This document shows positions 26,188 to 35,279 of a stretch of DNA of 64,000 bases, one piece after another (within the stretch, counting starts at the first letter, position 1; each line of letters starts with the position of its first letter). The stretch comes from Kitasatospora sp. NBC_00240 (GTDB taxonomy: Bacteria; Actinomycetota; Actinomycetes; Streptomycetales; Streptomycetaceae), in contig NZ_JAPEMU010000001.1 of NCBI RefSeq assembly GCF_026342405.1, positions 6,696,001 through 6,760,000 on the forward strand, written 5' to 3'. Below the pieces are notes generated by a model, which did no database searches, was not told the origin of the DNA, and saw only the letters and a program-made list of their open reading frames with translations. The position numbers and the translations under genes were made by a program.

Positions 26188-27546
26188 TCAGATCCTGTCC
26201 CAGGTGCGCGGCGTCAGCCCGTAGGTGTCGACGGCCGGTTTCCATTTCGCGACGAAGTCCTTCTTGGCGAGGGTGGCCTGCGGATTGAGTTCGTCCGCCC
26301 GCTTCTTCTCGGCCGTGGTCGGCGCGGTGCCGGCCGGGCAGCCCTGGGCGGAGACCGCCCGGGCCCAGGCCGCGTAGGCCCGGTCGATCTCGGCCGACTG
26401 CTGCCAGGCCGTCCGCAGCGACTGGACGGCATCCGCGCCGCCGGCCACATCCGCGAAGTCGAGTTTGGCGAGCTCGCCGAGCAGCTGCTCGCGCTGCTGG
26501 GCACCGGTGTCGAAAACCTGTGCGGCGCTCTCGATGTCCGCCTTGGCCGGGCAGCTGGAGACCTTGGCCACCGCGCTGCCGATCGGCGCCTTGGCTCCCT
26601 CGGCGCGGGCGAGCAGCTCGTCCAGCGCCTTGGCCTCGGTCTGCGCCTTCACCTGGTCGGAGCTGGGGCTCGCCGAGGGGCCGGCGGTGGTCGGGTCCGG
26701 CGCGGCCGCGGGCGCCGAGGCGTCCCCGCTGAGCAGCGGCGCGGGCTGCTGGCCGCCGCCCGCACCGGTGGCGGCCGGGGCCGCGGCCTTCCGGTCCGGG
26801 CCGTCGCTGGAGTTCTGCACCGCCCAGACCACGCCGCCGCCCAGACCGAGCACCAGCAGCAGGCCGACCGCCACCAGCAGCGGGGTGCGGTTGCGCGGCG
26901 GCCGCTCCTCGTCGTCCAGGTCGATCGCCTGGTAGCCGCCGTGGTCGGGCTGCCCGCCACCGGGCGGGTAGGCGCCCTGCTGGTACTGGTCCGGCGGGTA
27001 CGCGTCCTGGCGGAACAGGCCCTGCGGGTACTGGTCCGGGGAGTACTGGTCCTGCTGGTACCCGCCCGGCGGCGGGCCTGCCGGCGCCCCGGGGGCGGCA
27101 TGGGCGGGGAAGCCTGGGCCGGGCCCGGACTGCGGGTACGGCGGGGCCTGCGGCGGCTGCTGGTGCGGCGGGAAGCCGTAGCCGGCGGGCGCGGCCGACG
27201 GGGCGGCGGGCGCTAGCCGGGTCGGTGCGTCGTGCTGCCCGGGCCCCTGGGACTGGGGCTGGTGCGGCCGGTCTCCTGGCGGGGCCGGTGGTTGCGCGGG
27301 CGGACCGGGCTGCCCCGGCCCGGTCGGCTGTCCGGGCTGTCCGGGCTGTGCCTGTGCGGGCCGCAGCTGGGTCGCCTGCTCGTGCACCGGCCGTCCGCCC
27401 GCGGCCGGCGCGGGCGCGCCGCCCTGACTGCCGGTCTGGCCGGCGCCCTGCCCACCGACCTGACTGCCGCCTCGTACCCAGCCGCCTGCGCCCCCCCGGG
27501 CCGTGGGGTCCCAGACCGCCGGAGCGGTGTTGTTCTGGTCCGTCAT
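26188..27546 (-). CDS. Single-pass membrane protein with long Pro/Gln-rich cytoplasmic region
   Basis: A 452-residue protein. Residues 1-215 are low-complexity (Pro, Gln, Gly, Tyr) with repeats such as YQQDQYSPDQYPQG and DAYPPDQYQQGAYPPGG, and end in the acidic QAIDLDDEERPPR. A helix at about 222-243 (LLVAVGLLLVLGLGGGVVWAV) crosses the membrane. The extracellular part has an Ala/Pro linker and a helical domain with two Cys (SSCPAKADIESAAQ; QGCPAGTAP). Such proteins are common next to cell-wall enzymes in streptomycetes. It is co-transcribed with the amidase 7 bases downstream. Function is unknown. Confidence 0.8.
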   Translation of the reverse strand: MTDQNNTAPAVWDPTARGGAGGWVRGGSQVGGQGAGQTGSQGGAPAPAAGGRPVHEQATQLRPAQAQPGQPGQPTGPGQPGPPAQPPAPPGDRPHQPQSQGPGQHDAPTRLAPAAPSAAPAGYGFPPHQQPPQAPPYPQSGPGPGFPAHAAPGAPAGPPPGGYQQDQYSPDQYPQGLFRQDAYPPDQYQQGAYPPGGGQPDHGGYQAIDLDDEERPPRNRTPLLVAVGLLLVLGLGGGVVWAVQNSSDGPDRKAAAPAATGAGGGQQPAPLLSGDASAPAAAPDPTTAGPSASPSSDQVKAQTEAKALDELLARAEGAKAPIGSAVAKVSSCPAKADIESAAQVFDTGAQQREQLLGELAKLDFADVAGGADAVQSLRTAWQQSAEIDRAYAAWARAVSAQGCPAGTAPTTAEKKRADELNPQATLAKKDFVAKWKPAVDTYGLTPRTWDRI

Positions 27547-27891
27547 GCGTTCGCCCCCGCCGTCCTGCCTCGCCGTGCGTTGCCGTGTCGTCCCTGCGGT
27601 GCCGGAGTTCCGCGCGGCCACCGTACCCGGAGTGTCCCGGCCGGGGTGCCCCGGCACCCGGACAACCATGCGACGTGGCACGACGTTAGAGCATCCGTGT
27701 TCGGCGCGGGGGCGGTTGGCCGTTCCGCGGGACGCGGGCCCGGTCGGCGGGCCCGCCGGGCGGGCGCCGCGCGGGGAGCCGTCCGCCGGCCGCGCCGCCT
27801 CCGGTCCCGCCGGTGCCGCGTCCGTCCGCCGTCCGTCCCGTGCCCGCACCCTCGGCACCCCGGACCGGGCGGGCGGACGCCACCGGCCGGG
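27547..27891. other. Intergenic, 345 bases, no gene seen
   Basis: The region is GC-rich, with short inverted repeats. It must hold the promoter of the minus-strand gene starting at 27546. I see no convincing reading frame or RNA. Confidence 0.6.
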
Positions 27892-28554
27892 TCAGCCGGC
27901 AGCCGGGGCCGGGCGGCGCAGCACCCGCAGCGACCCGGTCACCGAGACCTCCTCGAACCCCTCGGCGAGCGCCCGCAGGTACACCCGGTACGGCGCCTGG
28001 CCGCCGTCCGCCGGGTCGGGGAAGACGTCGTGCACCACCAGGACGCCCTCCGGGGCCAGGTGCGGCGCCCAGCCCTCGTAGTCGCCGGTGGCGTGCTCGT
28101 CGGTGTGCCCGCCGTCGATGAAGACCAGGCCCAGCCGGCCGCCCCAGAGCGCCGCGATCTGCGGCGAGCGGCCGACCAGCGCCACCACGTGCTCCTCCAG
28201 GCCGGCGGCGTGCAGGGTCCGGCGGAACCGCGGCAGGGTGTCCATCCGGCCGACCTCCGGGTCGACCAGCGTCGGGTCGTGGTACTCCCAGCCCGGCTGC
28301 TGCTCCTCGGAGCCCCGGTGGTGGTCCACGGTCAGGGCGACGGTGCCGGCCTCGCGGGCGGCGGCGGCCAGCAGGATCGCCGAGCGGCCGCAGTACGTGC
28401 CGATCTCCAGCAGCGGCCGGCCGGTGCGCCGGGCGGCGTCGAGCGCCACCGCGTACAGCGCGAGGCCCTCGTCCACCGGCATGAAGCCGGTCGCGGCCTC
28501 GAACGCGGCCAGCACCTCGGGTGCGGGGCGGGTGCTCTCCCGGAGGTCGGACAT
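27892..28554 (-). CDS. Class I SAM-dependent methyltransferase (Methyltransf_24 type)
   Basis: The 220-residue enzyme has the SAM-binding motif LLEIGTYCGRSAILLAAAA near residue 50 and the acidic TVDHHRGSEEQQ. FIDGGHTDEHATGDYEGWAPH gives the D-G-x-H substrate motif typical of Methyltransf_24/CmcI-like O-methyltransferases, and VLVVHDVFPDP follows. AAGGAG sits 7 bases before ATG 28554. It lies 230 bases from a small repeat peptide gene in the same direction. The substrate is unknown. Confidence 0.88.
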   Translation of the reverse strand: MSDLRESTRPAPEVLAAFEAATGFMPVDEGLALYAVALDAARRTGRPLLEIGTYCGRSAILLAAAAREAGTVALTVDHHRGSEEQQPGWEYHDPTLVDPEVGRMDTLPRFRRTLHAAGLEEHVVALVGRSPQIAALWGGRLGLVFIDGGHTDEHATGDYEGWAPHLAPEGVLVVHDVFPDPADGGQAPYRVYLRALAEGFEEVSVTGSLRVLRRPAPAAG

Positions 28555-28712
28555 CGCGGTGCTCCTTGCAGACGGTGCGGGTGGTGGGCCGGGACGGTGC
28601 CCGGCGGTTGGACCCTACTCGACGGTAGGGCCGGTTCGGCAGGGCACCGGAGGGCCGCCCCCGCCCCGCGGGCCGCCGATCGGGGCGAGCGACCGGCCGC
28701 CCCCTGGAACGC

Positions 28713-28745
28713 CGCGAGGGCCCGGCGGTGCGCCGGGCCCTCGCG
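28713..28745 (-). terminator. Hairpin terminator after small peptide gene
   Basis: A perfect 15-bp stem (CGCGAGGGCCCGGCG and complement, loop GTG) begins 44 bases after the small gene's stop codon. Confidence 0.88.
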
Positions 28746-28788
28746 GGATGGTTCCTGGCCGTTCGCGGCCGGCCGGTGGGGCCGTCGC

Positions 28789-28959
28789 TCAGCGCTGCTC
28801 GGCGGCCAGACGGTGCCGGCCGTGGGCGTCCGCCTGCGGGCTGTCGTCCGGGGCGGTCAGGCCGCGGTGCCGGCCGTGCGTGGCGTCCTCGGTGCTGCTC
28901 GCGCCGGCGCCCAGGCCGGTGCTGTCGGGGCTGGTGGTGTCGGAGAGGGTGTCGGACAT
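28789..28959 (-). CDS. Small 56-residue protein with duplicated HGRHR motif
   Basis: MSDTLSDTTSPDSTGLGAG starts a short acidic Ser/Thr-rich leader. Two similar segments follow, DATHGRHRGLTAPDDSPQ and ADAHGRHRLAAEQR. GGAAGA lies 8 bases before ATG 28959, and a strong terminator follows the stop, so the gene is a real transcription unit. There is no signal peptide or membrane helix. The leader-plus-repeats layout recalls precursors of modified peptides, and a methyltransferase gene is next downstream. No RiPP maturase is nearby, so this stays a guess. Confidence 0.65.
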   Translation of the reverse strand: MSDTLSDTTSPDSTGLGAGASSTEDATHGRHRGLTAPDDSPQADAHGRHRLAAEQR

Positions 28960-29248
28960 CGAATCGTCTTCCGTGCGAGGGTGCGGGTGATCGGTGCCGC
29001 CGCACGGCACCGGTGAGGGCGAGGCGCCCGGGCGAAAAGCCCCGGGCAGGACGCCCGAAGGAGCGTCGGAGGCGGATGATCACGGCCTCTGCCCCGGCCA
29101 CCCTAACGGCCGGAACGAGCCAGATCCTATCGATCGGCCCCGGTCCCGCCGACGTCCGGTGCCGACCACCCGGTAACGTTCGGCAGCCGCCCGAGCCGGC
29201 CCCGAGCCGGCCCCGAGCGGTCCTCGCGGGCCCGCGCCGCCGGGCCGG

Positions 29249-31564
29249 TCAGCCCGCCCGGCCGGCGCGCAGGAATCCCGCCAGCAGCTCGTGCAGCACC
29301 GCCGCGCCCTCCTCGGCGAGCAGCTCGTGCCCGGAGCCGGCCGCCTCGACGTACCGGAAGTCCACCCCCTCGACCCGGCCGAGCCGGATCAACTCGTGGC
29401 GCAGCGAACGCGACTGGCTCACCGGGACGACCTCGTCGCGGTCGCCGTGCAGGATCAGCAGCGGTGCGCCGATCCGGTGCGCCAGCTGGAGCACGTCGCG
29501 CGGGCCCCGCTCGTCGGTGACCGGTTCGTGGCCGCCCAGTCGGGTGGTGAGCGCCCGGACCGGCGCCGACGCCTCCGCCAGCAGCCGGGCGCCGGACAGG
29601 AAGGGCGCCACCACCGCGCAGCGCGCCACCTGTTCGGGCGGGGCGTGGGCGGCGGCCAGCAGGGCCAGGAAGGCGCCGTAACTGACGCCGAACAGGGCGG
29701 GCGGTTCGAGCCCGAGGGCCGACCGCTGGCCCGCGATGCCCTCCAACAGCCCGAGGACGTCCTCCAGGTCGGGCCCGCCCCAGGCGCCGCGCACCGCCAT
29801 CGCGTGCCCGGTGCCGTAGCCGGTGCTGCCGCGCTGGTTGGGGGCGACCACCGCCAGCCCCTCGGCGGCCATCCGCTGCAGGGCCGGGTCGAACTCCAGC
29901 AGCCAGGCGTCCGCCGGGCCGCCGTGCAGTGCCAGGACCAGCTGCGGGCTGCTCAGCCACGCGTCCCCGCCGTACACCACGGCCTCCAACGGACCTGCCG
30001 GACCAGCCAGTTCGAGACTCTGGGCAGGGTGCCAGCGGCTGCCGTCGGCGGGCCGCACGCTGCCGTCCAGCCGCCAGCCGGGCGGCGAGGTACGCGAGAG
30101 CCTGGGCCCGCCGCCGGGCTGCGCGGGTGGGGCGGCATCCCGCCACAGCTGCGGCAGGGTGCCGCTCAGCGGCGCCAGCTGCAGCGGCAGCGGTACGGCG
30201 CCGGTCGCGCCCGCCGGGCCGGCGCCGAGCAGCGTGTCCACGTCCAGGGTGGCCAGCGCGGCGGGGTGGTCGGGCGCGGAGTACGGCATCCGCAGTCCGC
30301 CCGCCGACCAGTGGGCGACGGCGCCCAGCCGCCCCGCCGGCACCGGCAGCGGGTCCAGCCGGTGGCCGGCCGGCTGCCAGAGCGCCAGCGCGGAGGTCGC
30401 GCCGTGGTCGATCTGGACGGCGACCCGGACGTCCTCGGGCAGGCCGGTGCCGGTGCCCGCGCCGGTGTCGTCCCGTCCGTCCGGTCCGTCCTGGCCGGAC
30501 CGCCCGTGCCGCAGGGCGACCGGTCGCAGGAACACGCCGGGGACGTGCAGGCAGTCCGGGAAGCGCAGCGGCGCCGGGCCGCCGAGCACGCCCCAGCCCA
30601 GTCGGTCGGCGCCCGGGGCGTCGCTGCGCACCATGATGAAGCGGGAGTCCGGGTCGAACAGGACCAGCCGGTCGTTGCTCCGCTCGCCGATCTCCAGCAG
30701 CGGGGTGACCTCGCCGAGTCCCAGGTCCAGCACCACGCTGCGGACCACCCCCTCGTGCACCCGGTCCAGGCCGAGCAGCCGTCCGGCGCGGTCCAGCCAG
30801 ACTCCGCCGCCGTGCAGGCCGGGGAGTTCGGCGACCTGTTCGGGGGCGCTCCCGTCGGTGCGGACCAGCCAGACCGTGGTGACCGGCCGGGCGTCGGTGC
30901 CCAGGGCGATCGCCACCGGCGCGTCGGCGGGGCGGAAGGGCGCGGTGGGAGTGGTGCGGGTGCTGAGGGCGTCGGGGTGGGAGGGGGAGAAGGGGGAGGT
31001 CGAGGCGGCTGGCAGCGGCAGCAGCCGCAGGCCGGCCGTCCGCAGCGCGGCGAGGCGCCGCTCCCGGGCCGCCGGGCCGGCCGGGCCGCCGGGGGATGCC
31101 GGGTCGAAGATGGACGTCCCGCCGAAGGGCGCAGGTGCCCTCTCGAAGGACGGCCCGTCGAAGGGGGGCCCGCCGTACGGAGGCCCGCCGTACGGAGGCC
31201 CGGTATACGGTGCCCCGCCGTACGGTGCCCCGCCGAGGGCCGGGGCGGCCGCCGGGTCGAGGCTCGGCGCCGGGGGCCGGTCGACGTCGGCCGACAGCAG
31301 GACCAGTTCGTGCCGGTCGCCGTCGTGCCGGCAGACCAGCACCGTCCCGTCGGCCAGCGACACCAGCTGGGAGTGCAGGCTCTCCGACCGGTCGCCGGGC
31401 AGCGGCAGGGCGGTCGGTCGGGCGGGGCCGTCGGCGGGGAGCCGCCAGCTCTCCACGTACCAGCCGCCGTCGGCGCCGGAGGCCAGGCAGGCGGCGTGCG
31501 AGCCGTCGGAGGCGAAGGTGAAGCCCAACCGGCGCAGGGCCAGGGTCGAGCGGCGGGTGGCCAC
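29249..31564 (-). CDS. S9 family prolyl-oligopeptidase-like serine peptidase
   Basis: A 771-residue protein with an N-terminal beta-propeller and a C-terminal alpha/beta hydrolase domain from about residue 530. The triad is visible: Ser628 in FGVSYGAFL, Asp in ILHGDRDEVVP, and His in AAGSGHELL. It cleaves short peptides, probably in the cytoplasm, as no signal peptide is seen. An odd low-complexity insert rich in PYGGPP units interrupts the propeller near residue 100. The start is uncertain: GTG 31564 (ATRRSTLALRRLG) and TTG 31570 both fit, and only a distant GGGAGAGG is present. Confidence 0.82.
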   Translation of the reverse strand: MATRRSTLALRRLGFTFASDGSHAACLASGADGGWYVESWRLPADGPARPTALPLPGDRSESLHSQLVSLADGTVLVCRHDGDRHELVLLSADVDRPPAPSLDPAAAPALGGAPYGGAPYTGPPYGGPPYGGPPFDGPSFERAPAPFGGTSIFDPASPGGPAGPAARERRLAALRTAGLRLLPLPAASTSPFSPSHPDALSTRTTPTAPFRPADAPVAIALGTDARPVTTVWLVRTDGSAPEQVAELPGLHGGGVWLDRAGRLLGLDRVHEGVVRSVVLDLGLGEVTPLLEIGERSNDRLVLFDPDSRFIMVRSDAPGADRLGWGVLGGPAPLRFPDCLHVPGVFLRPVALRHGRSGQDGPDGRDDTGAGTGTGLPEDVRVAVQIDHGATSALALWQPAGHRLDPLPVPAGRLGAVAHWSAGGLRMPYSAPDHPAALATLDVDTLLGAGPAGATGAVPLPLQLAPLSGTLPQLWRDAAPPAQPGGGPRLSRTSPPGWRLDGSVRPADGSRWHPAQSLELAGPAGPLEAVVYGGDAWLSSPQLVLALHGGPADAWLLEFDPALQRMAAEGLAVVAPNQRGSTGYGTGHAMAVRGAWGGPDLEDVLGLLEGIAGQRSALGLEPPALFGVSYGAFLALLAAAHAPPEQVARCAVVAPFLSGARLLAEASAPVRALTTRLGGHEPVTDERGPRDVLQLAHRIGAPLLILHGDRDEVVPVSQSRSLRHELIRLGRVEGVDFRYVEAAGSGHELLAEEGAAVLHELLAGFLRAGRAG

Positions 31565-32375
31565 GTTCAACGAGTGCTCACCGGTACCTCTCCCAGCTCG
31601 GCCCCCTCCCGGGGGCGGTGGTCGTCCTCGGCTCCCGGCCGGGCCGGGCGACCGCTGTTCCGGCTCCGGGAGGGCCGGCGGCCGTCGGGAGGGCCCCCGG
31701 TGGCGGGCGGACCCCGCCGGGCGGGGTCGCTCCTCGGTGAACGGTGCAGCGGTGGGGACGATGGAACGGTGGGAACGGGAGAGCCCCGGCCGCCTCCGCC
31801 GGCCCTCGCAGGCTGCTCGGCCCGGCTCCGGAGGCGGCGGCCTCCGGAGCCCGACCACGTGGGCCGAGCTGACGGCGGAGTACCCTTTCCCGAACCCTGG
31901 CCGAGGCAACTCCCGTTCGCTGAAGTGAAGTTACTGACGGGGATCGGCGGGTTCAACGAGAAGCGGGTCACTTCACTCATAAGGGTGATCCGGCTCCGCT
32001 TTCGCCGCTGGGCCAGGCCCTCGGTGTGCGCGGCCCGCCGTCGCGGCGGCCACGGTCACCGCCGGGGCGGGCGGGTGGTCCTGCCGGTGCCCGCGCGCCG
32101 GGTCTCTCCAGTCCCGCCGGGGCGCCCGGGCCGCTCCCCGGCCGGGCCGGGAGTGCCGCCCGCCGGGCGCGCCTCGGCCCGTCACCCGGGCCGCCCGTCG
32201 GCCCCCACCACCCCGGACAGCCGGCCGGAGGTCGTCCGGCGCCCCTTCGTACGGCGTTGACGGCCGCCGTCCGTCCCCGCCCGGCCGTCGGACGGGCCGT
32301 CGGACGGCCGGGTGCGAGCCCCGGGCCGGGCGGCCGTGCGCCCGGACGGCCCCGTGCGCACGGTAGTCTCGACAG
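31565..32375. other. Intergenic, about 800 bases, divergent promoters
   Basis: Open frames here are GC-skew shadows with Pro/Arg-rich translations and no recognisable domain. A near-perfect inverted repeat (AGTGAAGTTAC at 31924-31934, GTCACTTCACT at 31967-31977) stands in the most AT-rich stretch. The gene starting at 32376 has TAGTCT just upstream as a possible -10. Confidence 0.55.
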
Positions 32376-33212
32376 GTGCCGAATCTGTCCGAGGTCATCA
32401 GCGCGTTGGAAGAGCTCTACCCGCCGCGGTGGGCGGAGTCCTGGGACGCCGTCGGCCTGGTCTGCGGCGACCCCGAGGCCCGGGTCGGCCGCGTCCTGTT
32501 CGCCGTCGACCCCGTCCAGGCCGTCGTCGACGAGGCCGTCGAGTGGGGGGCCGATCTGGTGGTCACCCACCACCCCCTGTACCTGCGGGGCACCACCAGC
32601 GTCGCCGCGACCGGCTTCAAGGGCCGCGTGGTGCACACCCTGATCTCCTCCGGGATCGCCCTGCACGTCGCGCACACCAACGCCGACCACGCCGCCCCGG
32701 GGGTCTCCGACGCCCTGGCCGAGGCCGTCGGCCTGCGCGTCACCGGCCCGCTGGTCCCGGACCCGACCGACCCGGCCGGCCTCCGCGGCAGCGGTCGGAT
32801 CGGCCTGCTGGAGCCGCCGCTCACGCTCTCCGCCTTCGCCGCGCAGGTCGCCCAGGGCCTGCCGGCCACCGCCACCGGCGTCCGGGTGTCCGGCGACCCC
32901 GACCGGCTGATCAGCCGGGTGGCGGTCTGCGGCGGCGCCGGCGACAGCTTCCTCGCCGACGCCCGGGCCGCCGGCGTCGACGCGTACCTCACCTCGGACC
33001 TGCGCCACCACCCCGCGTCCGAGGCCGCCCAGTCCGCGCCGGTCGCGCTGGTCGACGCCGCGCACTGGGCCACCGAGTGGCCGTGGCTGAACCTCGCCGC
33101 ACGGTCGCTGGCCGCCGCCTCGGACAAGCACGACTGGCAGCTGGAGACCAAGGTCTCCCACCGGGTCACCGACCCCTGGACCGCGCACGCCCCCATGCCC
33201 TACACCGCCTGA
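32376..33212 (+). CDS. Nif3-like dinuclear metal-centre protein (DUF34)
   Basis: A 278-residue cytoplasmic protein of the NIF3/YbgI family, a toroidal hexamer with two metals per site. Metal ligands are visible in VVTHHPLYLRG (His-His), HVAHTNADHA and ALVDAAHWATEWP. Homologues are often annotated as GTP cyclohydrolase I type 2, but the in vivo role is unsettled. It starts a three-gene run with a zinc-ribbon protein and RNase H/CobC, a conserved actinobacterial order. Confidence 0.92.
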   Translation: MPNLSEVISALEELYPPRWAESWDAVGLVCGDPEARVGRVLFAVDPVQAVVDEAVEWGADLVVTHHPLYLRGTTSVAATGFKGRVVHTLISSGIALHVAHTNADHAAPGVSDALAEAVGLRVTGPLVPDPTDPAGLRGSGRIGLLEPPLTLSAFAAQVAQGLPATATGVRVSGDPDRLISRVAVCGGAGDSFLADARAAGVDAYLTSDLRHHPASEAAQSAPVALVDAAHWATEWPWLNLAARSLAAASDKHDWQLETKVSHRVTDPWTAHAPMPYTA

Positions 33213-33235
33213 CCCGATTCACAGGAGCCCTCCGC

Positions 33236-33979
33236 TTGAACGCCGCGCCCGCCGACCAGATCCGCCTGCTCGACCTGCAGGCCATCGACTCCCGCCTCGA
33301 CCAGCTGGCCCACCGGCGCCGCAGCCTGCCCGAGCACGCCGAGATCGACAAGGCCGCCGCCGACCACGGCGCGCTGAAGTCGCTGGTCGTGGCCGCCGAG
33401 GCCCAGCTCGGCGACACCACCCGTGAGCTGACCAAGGCCGAGCAGGACGTCGAGCAGGTCCGCAGCCGCTCGGCCCGCAACCAGCAGCGCCTGGAATCCG
33501 GCGCGATCACCTCGCCGAAGGACCTGGAGAACCTCCAGCACGAGGTCGGCTCGCTGGCCAAGCGCCAGTCCGACCTGGAGGACGTGGTCCTGGAGATCAT
33601 GGAGCGGATGGAGTCCGCCCAGACCCGGGTCACCGAGCTGGGTGCCCGCCTGGAGCACTCCACCGTCACCCTGACCGAGGCCGAGGCCCGCCGCGACGCC
33701 GCCTTCGCGGAGATCGACGCCGACGCCGAGAAGGTCCGCCGCGACCGCGAGGCCGTCGCCGTGGTGATCCCGGCCGACCTGATCAAGCTCTACACCCGGC
33801 TGCGCGAGCAGCAGGGCGGCGTCGGTGCGGCCCGCCTGTACCAGCGCCGCTGCGAGGGCTGCCGGGTCGAGTTCGCCGTCTCCGACCTGAACGCCATCAA
33901 GGCCGAGCCGAAGGACGCCGTCGTCCGCTGCGACAACTGCGGCCGGATCCTGGTCCGTACCGCCGAGTCGGGCGTCTGA
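33236..33979 (+). CDS. Coiled-coil protein with C-terminal C4 zinc ribbon
   Basis: The 247-residue protein is mostly a long two-stranded coiled coil (residues 10-180). It ends in a treble-clef-like zinc ribbon with Cys pairs in RRCEGCRVEF and VRCDNCGRIL. The start is TTG 33236, with AGGAG 8 bases upstream and 23 bases after the Nif3 stop. The family is linked genetically to Nif3 and RNase H/CobC in actinobacteria and to flagellar or type IV-pilus chaperones in other phyla. Its molecular role here is unknown. Confidence 0.9.
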   Translation: MNAAPADQIRLLDLQAIDSRLDQLAHRRRSLPEHAEIDKAAADHGALKSLVVAAEAQLGDTTRELTKAEQDVEQVRSRSARNQQRLESGAITSPKDLENLQHEVGSLAKRQSDLEDVVLEIMERMESAQTRVTELGARLEHSTVTLTEAEARRDAAFAEIDADAEKVRRDREAVAVVIPADLIKLYTRLREQQGGVGAARLYQRRCEGCRVEFAVSDLNAIKAEPKDAVVRCDNCGRILVRTAESGV

Positions 33980-33983
33980 GCCC

Positions 33984-35135
33984 ATGGCGGGTCGCAGGTT
34001 CATCGTCGAGGCCGACGGCGGTTCCCGGGGCAACCCGGGGCCGGCCGGCTACGGCGCGGTGGTGCGGGACGGTGACACCGGCCTGGTCATCGCCGAGGCC
34101 GCCGAGTTCATCGGGCACGCGACCAACAACGTGGCCGAGTACAAGGGCCTGATCGCCGGACTGCGGGCCGCCCGCGAGATCGACCCGGGCGCCGCGGTGG
34201 ACGTCCGGATGGACTCCAAGCTGGTCGTCGAGCAGATGTCGGGGCGCTGGAAGATCAAGCACCCCGACATGCAGCCGCTGGCCGCCGAGGCGAAGACCGT
34301 GCTGCCGCGCGGGCAGGTCACGTACACCTGGATCCCGCGTGAGCGGAACAAGGACGCCGACCGGCTGGCCAACGAGGCGATGGACGCGGGCAAGGCCGGC
34401 CGGCAGTGGGAGCCCAGGGCGCCCAAGGCCGTCGTCCCCGCCGCGGCGGAGCCCGCGGCCCCGCTGGAGACCGCCGCTCCGAAGGCCGGCTGGGCCGCCC
34501 CCGCCGACCTCGGCACCCCCACCACCTTCGTCCTGCTGCGGCACGGCGAGACCCCGCTCACCCCGGAGAAGCGCTTCTCCGGCAGCGGCGGCAGCGACCC
34601 GGGGCTGTCCGAGAAGGGCCGTTGGCAGGCCGAGCGGGCCGCCGAGGCGATGGCCGCGCGCGGCACGATCCAGGCCGTGGTCAGCTCCCCGATGCGGCGC
34701 ACCCGGCAGACCGCGGAGGCCGTCGCCGGCCGTCTGGGCCTGGACGTCCGGGTCGAGGAGGGCCTGCGCGAGCTGGACTTCGGCGACTGGGAGGGCCTGA
34801 CCTTCGCCGAGGTGCAGCAGCGCCACCCGGCGGACCTCGACGCCTGGCTGGCCTCGGCGAAGGCCAGGCCGACCGGCGGCAGCGAGAGCTTCACCACCCT
34901 GACCCACCGGGTCGGCGTCGCCCGCGACAAGATCCTGGCCCGGTACGCGGGGCGGACCGTCCTGGTCGTCTCGCACGTCAGCCCGATCAAGACGCTGGTG
35001 CGGCTGGCGCTGGGCGCCCCGCCGGACGCGCTGTACCGGATGGAGCTGTCGGCCGCGGCGCTGTCCGCGGTCCAGTACTACACCGACGGCAACGCCTCGG
35101 TGCGGTTGCTGAACGACACCGGCCACCTGCGCTGA
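33984..35135 (+). CDS. Bifunctional RNase HI / histidine phosphatase (CobC-like alpha-ribazole phosphatase)
   Basis: A 383-residue fusion. Residues 1-135 form an RNase HI domain with Asp, Glu and Asp in VEADGGSRGNPG, NNVAEYKGL and RMDSKLVVEQ. After an Ala/Pro linker, residues 175-383 form a phosphoglycerate-mutase-like phosphatase with LLRHGETPLT, SSPMRRTRQTAE, ELDFGDWEG and VVSHVSPIKT. M. tuberculosis Rv2228c has the same fusion, and its phosphatase half acts in cobalamin synthesis. It is 4 bases after the zinc-ribbon gene. The IS30/intron insertion lies about 100 bases beyond its stop. Confidence 0.94.
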   Translation: MAGRRFIVEADGGSRGNPGPAGYGAVVRDGDTGLVIAEAAEFIGHATNNVAEYKGLIAGLRAAREIDPGAAVDVRMDSKLVVEQMSGRWKIKHPDMQPLAAEAKTVLPRGQVTYTWIPRERNKDADRLANEAMDAGKAGRQWEPRAPKAVVPAAAEPAAPLETAAPKAGWAAPADLGTPTTFVLLRHGETPLTPEKRFSGSGGSDPGLSEKGRWQAERAAEAMAARGTIQAVVSSPMRRTRQTAEAVAGRLGLDVRVEEGLRELDFGDWEGLTFAEVQQRHPADLDAWLASAKARPTGGSESFTTLTHRVGVARDKILARYAGRTVLVVSHVSPIKTLVRLALGAPPDALYRMELSAAALSAVQYYTDGNASVRLLNDTGHLR

Positions 35136-35241
35136 CGGCCCGCGGACGGGCCGACCGGGGCCCGGCCGGCGGGTAGGTACGGCCGGCGGTACGTCCGGCG
35201 GCGCGGAGAACCGGACGAGGGGCGGCCGGTACCCGCTTGGG

Positions 35242-35261
35242 TTCTAGGAGTCGTTGCAACA
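35242..35261 (+). repeat. IS30 left terminal inverted repeat
   Basis: TTCTAGGAGTCGTTGCAACA, matched at 19 of 20 positions by the inverted sequence at 39068-39087. Confidence 0.92.
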
Positions 35262-35279
35262 TCCCAGTGCAGGGGTGCG

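Noticed and set aside
29291..32260. Plus-strand open frame of 989 codons opposite the S9 peptidase
   Set aside because: The peptidase frame has all catalytic motifs and this one has none.
32376..33212. GTP cyclohydrolase I type 2 as a firm function
   Set aside because: The name comes from limited evidence in one lineage, and no folate genes are nearby. Nif3-like is the safer call.
35136..35241. Target-site duplication of the IS30 element
   Set aside because: Bases flanking the two inverted repeats (GGG and ACC) do not match. None could be assigned.
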